Assembly (NCBI GenBank): GCA_035538735.1
Contig: DATLJU010000069.1
Coordinates: 1-12,155, forward strand
From: Anaeromyxobacter_A sp035538735
GTDB taxonomy: Bacteria; Myxococcota; Myxococcia; Myxococcales; Anaeromyxobacteraceae
Reading direction: 5' to 3'
Length of the DNA stretch: 12,155 nucleotides
In this document: positions 8,201 to 12,155 of the stretch, piece after piece
Numbering within the stretch: position 1 is the first letter of the stretch
How the letters are laid out: each line of letters opens with the position of its first letter
Program-made: the position numbers and the translations under genes
Notes under the pieces: generated by a model
The model's input: the letters and a program-made list of their open reading frames with translations, nothing else
Database searches by the model: none
What the model was told of the DNA's origin: nothing

Positions 8201-8476
8201 ACCGACCGCGGGCAGCCCCGCCTGCTCCAGGGCGAGGTGGACCTCTTCCTCGAGCTGCCGGACGCGTTCGTGCTCGTCGACCACAAGTCGTTCCCGGGGA
8301 ACGACGTGGAGCGCGACCGGCGCCTCGTCGAGGAGTACGCGCCGCAGCTCGGGTGGTACGCGCGCGTCCTCGAGTCGGCGCTGCGGAAGCCGCTCCTGGC
8401 GGCGTTCATCCACTTCCCGTTGCGGGGAGAGGTCGCGGAGGTGGCGCTCCAGGCGCCAGCGGCGACTGCTGCCTGA
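5252..8476 (+). CDS. addA: AddA-like UvrD/RecB-family helicase-nuclease
   Basis: A 1074-residue protein with a full set of SF1A helicase motifs: Walker A SASAGTGKT (7-15), motif Ia AITYTKKAA, motif II DEFQDT (330-335), motif III GDRKQAIFGFQG (357-368), ESWRS (392-396), motif V TWHSAKGLEW (697-706) and motif VI LLYVAFTRARD (784-794). The C-terminus is an intact PD-(D/E)XK nuclease: His919 in GDAIHAF, Asp997 in GEVDLF, Asp1010 and Lys1012 in VDHK, and Gln1032-Tyr1036. This is the motor and one nuclease of an AddAB-type complex, which unwinds and resects broken DNA ends for RecA loading. ATG 5252 overlaps the addB stop by 4 nt and opens just six residues before Walker A. The Q motif usually found about 20 residues upstream of it therefore appears absent. 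AdnAB is less likely because the partner protein lacks ATPase motifs. Confidence 0.95.
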   Translation: MKVDVVSASAGTGKTFRLTGEVTRALRDERARPEGVVAITYTKKAAAELQSRIRTDLIRAGRADLAARVRDGYLGTVHSVCERLLRELALEAGHSPWLEPIAEPQREKLFAEALAMVLAGREGRIERLAWRFQLERWEGDVLRRIVDLARENGLDGAALRDAAERSVATLLAVVPPATMTGEEYQARLVEEARETDERLPALNGDSKAAAGRREAVAELVRAVTRSGLPPWAAQLKAVRQKWTRAEQPIVAQLQDLVAGHLFCARFRADLEELTLELFGVAADALDAYAGAKQAARVVDFQDMLALAARLLEDPAVVTALAGKLDLVVVDEFQDTSPMQLAVVSALARIAKRSVWVGDRKQAIFGFQGSDPVLMGAAMAHALGDRDPEFLSESWRSRPPLVAFTSELFAAALAPHGFTEREVRISTPRSRPDPAALAKEPVLETWSWDGNGEPYAIADGVARLLAEPPPVRDRETGAVRPATRRDVAVLARRNDDCRKIAAALAARGIPARIELADLAATPEAILVRSTLALVADPADGVAAMDVSYLGGRGAADPDGWLSARLVEVARDRAARRAAEAAGQAPPEAALPFADDPRVGALRALHERSRSLAPVEALDAAISAAGALELLRTWPDPAQRIANLEALRGAARAYEDLCRVRRSAGTVAGLVEHLASLADQKDADYQAVPGTEDAVTLSTWHSAKGLEWPIVVLASLGFAKDRDPWQPGVERPKTFDAARPLAGRWVRWWPWPYGKLSAGLELADRVEHTPEAEVLREDERRERVRLLYVAFTRARDQLVLAAAIKEGAACIEALQPLVDAGLRVPFGAAEGNASVEVGKAKWPCRVRVLSGAEVEPEPVTPRPRPWYDGAPPVSRLREIANPSNETVEAPEPGRIVAVTALAGRAPLENGTDMGPLGDAIHAFLAADRWTGEREAMAARLLSAYGVAGAVAPASLVRASDALRAFLDARYPGAAWRREWPVRARFTDRGQPRLLQGEVDLFLELPDAFVLVDHKSFPGNDVERDRRLVEEYAPQLGWYARVLESALRKPLLAAFIHFPLRGEVAEVALQAPAATAA

Positions 8477-8510
8477 CGCTGGAACTGCGGGCTCCCGCGC
8501 GCTTGCGCGC

Positions 8511-8560
8511 GTTCGTCCTTCGACTCCGCGGCGCTTCGCGCCGCTACGCTCAGGACGAAC
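8511..8560 (+). repeat. Palindromic repeat, intergenic copy A
   Basis: Outer arms GTTCGTCCT (8511-8519) and AGGACGAAC (8552-8560) pair over 9 bp. The inner stem GCGGCGC (8528-8534) / GCGCCGC (8538-8544) closes on a TTC loop. It lies 34 nt after the addA stop and may act as a transcription end or RNA-stabilising hairpin. Confidence 0.8.
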
Positions 8561-8582
8561 GGATGCCCTCGGCGCGCGCGTC

Positions 8583-8625
8583 ATCGGGCCTCTGCGCACA
8601 CCGACAAGCACTTCACGACATCGAG
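8583..8625. repeat. Direct repeat, first copy (partner at 8683-8725)
   Basis: Aligned without gaps to 8683-8725 it matches at 37 of 43 positions by eye, including a 17-nt identical core GACAAGCACTTCACGAC. The offset is exactly 100 bp. Each copy follows one palindromic element, so element plus tail appears to be the duplicated unit. Confidence 0.75.
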
Positions 8626-8637
8626 CGCCCTTCCGGC

Positions 8638-8677
8638 CATCCTGAGCGTAGCGCCGAAGGCGCGTGGTCGAAGGATG
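8638..8677 (-). repeat. Palindromic repeat, intergenic copy B
   Basis: Arms CATCCT (8638-8643) and AGGATG (8672-8677), inner stem GCGCC (8651-8655) / GGCGC (8659-8663). It is the reverse orientation of copy A. Compared with the 11713 copy an arm pair has changed from G:C to A:T on both sides, again keeping the fold. Confidence 0.8.
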
Positions 8678-8682
8678 ACCGG

Positions 8683-8725
8683 ATCGGGCCCACGCGCATA
8701 CTGACAAGCACTTCACGACGTCGAG
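8683..8725. repeat. Direct repeat, second copy (partner at 8583-8625)
   Basis: Second copy of the 43-bp repeat, 37 of 43 positions identical to the first, with the same 17-nt core. Confidence 0.75.
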
Positions 8726-8803
8726 GTCACCGCCCGAGGAAGGCCGTGTTGCTCGACCTCATCATCGAGAGCTGCGTGTGGAACGGGGGAGAGCGCGCCG
8801 AGC

Positions 8804-9643
8804 CTACCTGAGGCCGATGAGCGCGATGCCAGCGACCGCGAGGGCGAGGCCGAGCGCGCGGACCGGTGGGATGTGCTCGCGGAAGAACACGCGTGCGAGG
8901 AGGACCGTCGGCGCGGGATAGAGCGACGCAACGATCACGGCCAGCGAAAGGAGGCCCTCGCGCGTCGCCAGCAGGAAGAGGACGTTCGCCGCCATGTCGG
9001 CGACGCCGGCGACGAGCGCGGGCAGCGCCCCCGCGCGTGAGACGGCGAGCCGCTGGCGCGAGAGGAACGCCGCTCCGACGAGGAGCGTAATCGACGCGCC
9101 GCGGGCGGCGAGGACGGGCCAGAGGCCCGATCCGGGCGAGCTTCGCGCGAGGGCGATGAAGAAGAGGCCGATGAACGTGCCGGAGAGGAGCGCGTGGACG
9201 AGCGCGGAGCGCAGCGCGCGGCGATCGGCGACGCCGCCCCGTTCCCAGGAGAGGAGCAGGATCGCGGGCAGGCAAATCGCCGAGCCCACGAGCGCTGCTG
9301 GGCTGGGACGCTCGCCTGAGAGGATGCCGAACGCCACCGGGATCGCGGCGCCGACGAGGGCCGCCGTCGGCGAGACGATGGCGACGAGGCCGCCGGCGAT
9401 GCCGCGGTAGAGGAGCGCGAGCCCGGCCGCGCCGGCGACACCGGCCGCGGCGCCCCACGCGAGAGCGCGACCCGCCGGTACGACCTCGCCGCTCGCGAGG
9501 ACGAACGCGAGGGCGAGCAGGGCGCCGGCGGCTTGCGAGGTGACGAGGAGGGGCACGAGCGGGCTCCGCCGCGCGGCGAAGCCGCCCGCGAAGTCGCCGG
9601 CGCCGTAGCAAAGGGCGGACAGCGCGGCGAGGAGGACGCTCAT
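8804..9643 (-). CDS. EamA/DMT-superfamily transporter (10 membrane helices)
   Basis: A 279-residue protein made almost entirely of hydrophobic helices, about ten in number. They are arranged as two EamA-type halves (about residues 1-135 and 148-279), the usual size and layout of drug/metabolite transporters. Typical features are a helix start with YGAGDFAGGF, the Gly/Ala/Leu-rich helix ending in ALLYRGIAGG, PTAALVGAAIPVAFG after it, and the C-terminal ALGLALAVAGIALIGL. It acts in the inner membrane, usually as an exporter of amino acids or other metabolites. It is divergent from an ArgP/LysG-like regulator across a 135-nt gap containing likely operator sites. By analogy with LysG-LysE and ArgP-ArgO, export of a basic amino acid is plausible but not shown. 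ATG 9643 was chosen as the first start giving a complete helix 1. No clear ribosome binding site is present. Confidence 0.94.
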   Translation of the reverse strand: MSVLLAALSALCYGAGDFAGGFAARRSPLVPLLVTSQAAGALLALAFVLASGEVVPAGRALAWGAAAGVAGAAGLALLYRGIAGGLVAIVSPTAALVGAAIPVAFGILSGERPSPAALVGSAICLPAILLLSWERGGVADRRALRSALVHALLSGTFIGLFFIALARSSPGSGLWPVLAARGASITLLVGAAFLSRQRLAVSRAGALPALVAGVADMAANVLFLLATREGLLSLAVIVASLYPAPTVLLARVFFREHIPPVRALGLALAVAGIALIGLR

Positions 9644-9653
9644 CGTGGCGGGG

Positions 9654-9682
9654 AGTATGTTCGGCGGGCTGGTTCAGCTACA
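9654..9682 (-). promoter_or_regulatory. Possible promoter of the EamA-type transporter gene
   Basis: On the minus strand CATACT (9659-9654) is a fair -10 box (4 of 6 matches), with a poor -35 TGTAGC 17 nt upstream lying inside the putative LysR sites. Such a weak -35 fits an activator-dependent promoter. The transcript would start about 4 nt before the ATG, nearly leaderless, in line with the missing ribosome binding site. Confidence 0.3.
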
Positions 9683-9717
9683 GTGAAAGTTCCTTCACGT
9701 GGTGAAGCGTTTCTGAA
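9673..9717. promoter_or_regulatory. LysR-type operator: array of TTCAC/GTGAA half-sites
   Basis: Within 45 nt there are TTCAG (9673-9677), GTGAA (9683-9687), TTCAC (9694-9698), GTGAA (9702-9706) and TTCTGAA (9711-9717). TTCACGTGGTGAA (9694-9706) is a perfect 13-nt dyad and fits the LysR box T-N11-A. T9674 to A9686 gives a second T-N11-A. The array lies between the divergent transporter and LysR genes, so it probably serves both activation of the transporter and autoregulation. Confidence 0.6.
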
Positions 9718-9778
9718 TGATGCCTCTGACCGCGCGCCGCCTTGCGGCAGCGGCCGGTCTCAGAACTGTGAGGCCCCG

Positions 9779-10687
9779 ATGCTCGACTACCCGCTGCTCG
9801 AGGCTGTCGCCGCGGTGGACCGCGAGGGCAGCTTCGAGGGCGCCGCTCGCGCGCTCCACGTGACACCCTCGGCGATCTCGCAGCGCGTGAAGCTCCTCGA
9901 GGAGCGTGTGGGGACCCCGCTCGTCGTGCGTGGGAGGCCCTGCACGGTGACGCCCGCCGGCCGCCACCTCTGCCGGCACGTGGAGCAGGTGGGCCTGCTC
10001 GAGCGCGACCTGCACGGCCTGCTCCCGGCGGTCACGGCCGACGCTGGCCCGAGCCGCGCGGCGGTGTTGCGCGTCGCGATCAACGCCGACAGCCTCGCCA
10101 CTTGGTTCCCGGGGGCGATGGCGCGCTTCGCAGCCAGCGACGACACGCTCATCGACGTCGCGCTCGATGACGAGGCGCACACGGCCGAGTGGCTTCGCAC
10201 CGGGCAGGTGCTTGCGGCGGTCGCCGCGCGCGCGAAGCCGTCGCCCGGCTGCCGGAGCGTGCCGCTCGGCGGGCTCCGCTATCTCGCGACCGCGAGTCCC
10301 GCCTTCGTCGCCCGCCACTTCGCGGACGGCGTGGACGCAGCGACATTGGCGCGCGCGCCCACGCTTCAGCTCAGCCGCAAGGACGAGCTTCAGCGGCGCT
10401 GGCTCCGGAGGATCTGCCACAAGGACGTGGAGCCGCCGACGCACGGCCTCCCCACGGCACAGGCCTTCCTCGACGCGGCGCTCGCCGGCGTCGCGTGGGG
10501 CATGAACCCCGAGCCGCTCGTGCGGCCGCACATCGCGGCCGGGCGGCTCGTGGAGCTCGTCCGCGGCACCGCGCTCGAGGTGCCGCTGCACTGGCACCAC
10601 GCCCTGCTCGCGCCGGCAGCGGTGGAGCGCCTCACCCGCGCGGTGGTGGCCGAGGCGCGCGAGCGGCTGCGGCCGCGCCGGTCCTGA
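9779..10687 (+). CDS. LysR-family regulator of the ArgP/LysG (IciA) type
   Basis: 302 residues, the normal size. The N-terminal winged helix-turn-helix (about 18-50) reads SFEGAARALHVTPSAISQRV followed by KLLEERVG and LVVR. Then come PCTVTPAGRHLCRHVEQVGLLE and an effector-binding domain from about residue 97 (LRVAINADSLATWF). The start MLDYPLLEAVAAV, the AINADSLATWF segment and the LCRHVEQV phrase are hallmarks of the ArgP/LysG group, which senses lysine or arginine and activates an amino-acid exporter gene. ATG 9779 has GAGG 5 nt upstream; a longer frame reaching to 9533 runs through the transporter gene and is rejected. The divergent EamA-type gene is the likely target. The effector is inferred by family only. 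Confidence 0.95.
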   Translation: MLDYPLLEAVAAVDREGSFEGAARALHVTPSAISQRVKLLEERVGTPLVVRGRPCTVTPAGRHLCRHVEQVGLLERDLHGLLPAVTADAGPSRAAVLRVAINADSLATWFPGAMARFAASDDTLIDVALDDEAHTAEWLRTGQVLAAVAARAKPSPGCRSVPLGGLRYLATASPAFVARHFADGVDAATLARAPTLQLSRKDELQRRWLRRICHKDVEPPTHGLPTAQAFLDAALAGVAWGMNPEPLVRPHIAAGRLVELVRGTALEVPLHWHHALLAPAAVERLTRAVVAEARERLRPRRS

Positions 10688-10712
10688 CGCCCCGTCTGGC
10701 CCGAGCGACCGT

Positions 10713-10740
10713 TTGACCGGCTCCGCCCGTGCGAGTTAAG
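10713..10740 (+). promoter_or_regulatory. Possible promoter of the N-acetyltransferase gene
   Basis: TTGACC (10713-10718, 5 of 6) and GTTAAG (10735-10740, 3 of 6) have a 16-nt spacer. Transcription would start near 10747, right at ATG 10748, giving a leaderless or nearly leaderless message. No Shine-Dalgarno sequence precedes that ATG. Confidence 0.3.
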
Positions 10741-10747
10741 CGTGCGC

Positions 10748-11638
10748 ATGGCATTCGCGAACCCAGGCTCGCTCGCGGGCGGTGCGGGGGGGGTCCGCGC
10801 GGTGAGCACGGCCGCCTCGGAGTGGGTGAAGCGTTACCTCGCGCTCATCGGCATCGATCGCGAGGCCCCGAGCCTCGACGGGCTTGGGCGGTTGATTCGC
10901 GCCCATGTGGCGACGGTACCCTTCGAGAACTCGGGCTCCCTCCTGCGGCGCCTCGCGGCAGGGACCGACCCGGTACCGCCGCTCGACTCCGAAGCGCTGC
11001 TCGCGGCCTGGGAGGCGCGCAGCGCCGGCGGCGTCTGCTTCGAGCACACAGAGATGTTCGGGCGGCTCCTCGGCGCGCTGGGCTACCCCATCCTTCCCAT
11101 CGCCGGGGAGATCTCCTTTCCGGGCTCGCACCAAGCGCTCCTCGTCGACATAGGCGGCGCGCGCTGGCTCGTCGATGTCGGGAACGGCGCCCCGTTCTTT
11201 GAGCCAATCCCGCTCGACCGCCCGTACGAGATCCGGCGGGCGGGCCTGGGCTACCGGTTCCGGGCCGACCCCGCCGACACAGCTGTTTGGGTCCAGGAGC
11301 GCGCGCTGGAGAGTGGCTGGAAGCCGTACTGTCGCTACCTGCTCCGGCCGCAGTCCCCGGCGGACCGCGACATCGCCTACCAGCGCCATCACCGCGCCCG
11401 CGAGACGTGGGTCACGAACACGATCGTCTTCATCCGCAGCAGCGAGGACGAGGTGCTCGTCTTCCGCGACGGGGACCAGACGCGGTACACGCCGAACGGC
11501 AAGATCGCCGAGCGTGCCGAAGACATCGCCGCGTGGGCGCAGCTACCGGTCCTTCTCGGCCTCCCGGCACTGCCGCTCTCGGCCGTGGCCCGCGCATGGG
11601 CGCTCATCAACGGACGGGCCACCCCTCCGGGCGCCTGA
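10748..11638 (+). CDS. Arylamine N-acetyltransferase (NAT family)
   Basis: A 296-residue protein from ATG 10748, of normal length. The NAT catalytic triad is complete: Cys97 in GGVCFEHTEMF, His128 in GSHQALLVDI and Asp143 in WLVDVGNG (most relatives have VGFG). The VPFEN motif (57-61) is also typical. The enzyme moves acetyl or another acyl group from coenzyme A to arylamines or hydrazines by a cysteine ping-pong mechanism in the cytoplasm. In bacteria some relatives act in secondary metabolism instead, so the substrate is open. The start is uncertain: GTG 10742, ATG 10748, or GTG 10802. The last would begin right before the conserved N-terminal helix (ASEWVKRYLALIGI) with a run of eight G (10786-10793) as a possible ribosome binding site. 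The LysR gene lies 60 nt upstream on the same strand, but no functional link is evident. Confidence 0.94.
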   Translation: MAFANPGSLAGGAGGVRAVSTAASEWVKRYLALIGIDREAPSLDGLGRLIRAHVATVPFENSGSLLRRLAAGTDPVPPLDSEALLAAWEARSAGGVCFEHTEMFGRLLGALGYPILPIAGEISFPGSHQALLVDIGGARWLVDVGNGAPFFEPIPLDRPYEIRRAGLGYRFRADPADTAVWVQERALESGWKPYCRYLLRPQSPADRDIAYQRHHRARETWVTNTIVFIRSSEDEVLVFRDGDQTRYTPNGKIAERAEDIAAWAQLPVLLGLPALPLSAVARAWALINGRATPPGA

Positions 11639-11712
11639 GGCGGTCACCACCCGCGGCTCGTCTTCATCCGACGAGGCGGCAGCCACATCGCGATGACGCG
11701 CGAGTAAGTCCG

Positions 11713-11754
11713 TCGTCCTGAGCGTAGCGCCGAAGGCGCGTAGTCGAAGGACGA
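11713..11754 (-). repeat. Palindromic repeat, intergenic copy C
   Basis: Arms TCGTCCT (11713-11719) and AGGACGA (11748-11754) with inner stem GCGCC (11727-11731) / GGCGC (11735-11739) on a GAA loop. It is 75 nt after the N-acetyltransferase stop and may work as its terminator, although no T-run follows. Confidence 0.82.
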
Positions 11755-11790
11755 CCGCATTCGCGCCTCTCTGCCCCCGGCCTGGACCGC

Positions 11791-11940
11791 TCACTTCTTG
11801 ACCGCGTCGGCCGCCTTGTCGACGCCCTTGTCGACGCCCGCCCCGCCCTGCTCCTTGGCGGCTCCAGCAGCAGCGCCAGCCTTATTTCTCCGACCACCTT
11901 CTGGGCCTTCTGCTGACCCTTGGCAGCGCCCTTGTCGACG
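11791..11940 (-). pseudogene. Decayed small Lys/Ala/Asp-rich gene (frameshifted remnant)
   Basis: On the minus strand one frame reads VDKGAAKGQQKAQKVVG from 11939. It then loses sense, while the adjacent frame continues KAGAAAGAAKEQGGAG and VDKGVDKAADAVKK to a TGA at 11793-11791. Together they look like one small, charged, helical protein broken by an indel around 11880-11890. There is no start: an in-frame TAA lies just two codons before the first VDK (taa ttc gtc). The VDKG-coding 12-mer CCTTGTCGACGC occurs in tandem at 11814-11825 and 11826-11837, and again in part at 11930-11940. The repeating VDKxxDK style is common in small bacterial helical proteins of unknown role. A sequencing error could mimic the frameshift. 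Confidence 0.4.
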
Positions 11941-11958
11941 AATTAGAAGCGAGGAACC

Positions 11959-11997
11959 GGGGAGATCGGCGCGCCCCCCGCGACGCGCCGATCCCCC
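11959..11997 (-). terminator. Strong hairpin directly after a minus-strand stop codon
   Basis: GATCGGCGCG (11964-11973) pairs perfectly with CGCGCCGATC (11984-11993). GGGG (11959-11962) and CCCC (11994-11997) extend it to 14 bp with one bulged A. It begins at the nucleotide next to the TGA of the minus-strand tail at 11998, as expected for a terminator. On the minus side a pyrimidine-rich tract follows rather than a T-run. Confidence 0.5.
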
Positions 11998-12090
11998 TCA
12001 CCACACCTTCACCACCGCTTCGAACGCGCCCGAGTGAGCGCGGGCGCGGAGCGCGGCTTCTGAGTCGCCGCCGGCTTCCCACCGCGTCCC
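11998..12090 (-). pseudogene. 3' tail of a minus-strand gene, possibly an outer-membrane barrel protein
   Basis: The minus frame ending at TGA 12000-11998 reads HSGAFEAVVKVW at its end. An alternating pattern finishing in an aromatic residue resembles the last strand of outer-membrane beta-barrels. Upstream the frame is stopped at 12093-12091, at the border of the GC-rich palindrome, and no start codon is found within the 31 codons. The fragment may be a gene end cut off by that repeat. The evidence is limited to the last dozen residues and the hairpin that follows. Confidence 0.25.
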
Positions 12091-12133
12091 TCACCCCTCT
12101 CCCCTGCCCTCTCCCCGCTTCGCGGGGCGAGGG
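12091..12133. repeat. CCCTCTCCCC-type palindrome at the right edge
   Basis: CCCTC (12107-12111) pairs with GAGGG (12129-12133) and CCCCGC (12113-12118) with GCGGGG (12122-12127) around a TTC loop, with one mismatch. It is preceded by TCACCCCTCTCCCCTG (12091-12106). This form is familiar from dispersed intergenic repeats in many high-GC bacteria. It is the only copy in the window. Confidence 0.55.
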
Positions 12134-12155
12134 TGTTGGGACCCATCTTCTTCTC

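Larger units (their letters stand above)
8477..8803. other. Repeat-bearing gene-free stretch between addA and the transporter gene
   Basis: No coding frame is convincing. The stretch lies between two convergent genes (addA on plus, transporter on minus) and holds a small CG-rich hairpin (8496-8511), two palindromic elements, and a 43-bp direct repeat at 100-bp spacing. No T-run terminator is visible; the hairpins may serve that role for both genes. Confidence 0.6.
11639..12155. other. Repeat- and remnant-rich gene-free right end
   Basis: After the N-acetyltransferase no intact gene can be supported. The stretch holds a palindromic repeat (11713), a frameshifted small minus-strand remnant (11791-11940), a very strong hairpin (11959-11997), a short minus-strand coding tail (11998-12090), and a second type of palindrome at the edge (12107-12133). 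Confidence 0.6.

Noticed and set aside
2421..8476. AdnAB-type (two ATPase subunits) identity of the nuclease pair
   Set aside because: The first protein lacks Walker A and other ATPase motifs, which fits AddB and not AdnA.
4967..8716. 1249-codon open frame antisense to addA
   Set aside because: It is a GC-rich shadow frame, Arg-rich without motifs, opposite a gene with every helicase and nuclease motif intact. Its start codons lie in repeat sequence.
8511..8725. CRISPR array
   Set aside because: Repeats are only two, diverged and self-complementary, with no regular spacer pattern and no cas genes nearby.

Overview
The window is GC-rich bacterial DNA, above roughly 70% G+C over most of its length, with gene starts and repeats typical of a high-GC proteobacterium-like or Myxococcota-type genome. 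An Anaeromyxobacter-like relative is my best guess from overall feel, not from a search. The first ~2 kb is visibly less GC-rich than the rest.

Layout. (1) 1-494, minus strand: the membrane half of a ferric-reductase-type b-heme protein, running off the left edge. (2) 689-1540, minus: an alpha/beta hydrolase with an aspartate nucleophile (epoxide hydrolase/dehalogenase-like). (3) 1541-2006: a relatively AT-rich stretch with no convincing gene. (4) 2007-2213, plus: a small single-pass membrane protein. (5) 2421-8476, plus: a two-gene operon overlapping by ATGA. It encodes an AddB-like iron-sulfur PD-(D/E)XK nuclease with an inactivated helicase-like N-terminus, and an AddA-like UvrD/RecB helicase-nuclease. 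Together they should form an AddAB-type double-strand-break end-processing enzyme that prepares DNA for RecA. (6) 8477-8803: a gene-free stretch with two palindromic repeats and a 43-bp direct repeat at exactly 100-bp spacing. (7) 8804-9643 minus and 9779-10687 plus: an EamA/DMT-type transporter divergent from an ArgP/LysG-like LysR regulator, with a row of TTCAC/GTGAA half-sites between them. (8) 10748-11638, plus: an arylamine N-acetyltransferase with an intact Cys-His-Asp triad. (9) 11639-12155: repeats, strong hairpins and what look like decayed minus-strand gene tails.

The most interesting signal is a palindromic repeat family (core TCGTCCTTCGACTACG...AGGACGA). It occurs between genes at 8511, 8638 and 11713, and once inside addB at 3507-3550, where it is read in frame as protein. 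The stem of the addB copy keeps base pairing through a paired change relative to the other copies. A second, unrelated GC-rich hairpin of intergenic-repeat type lies in addB at about 4867-4939, next to the nuclease QxxxY motif. AddB therefore seems to have absorbed two mobile palindromes as coding sequence, comparable to the Rickettsia palindromic elements. No classical insertion sequence, CRISPR array, rRNA or credible tRNA was seen.
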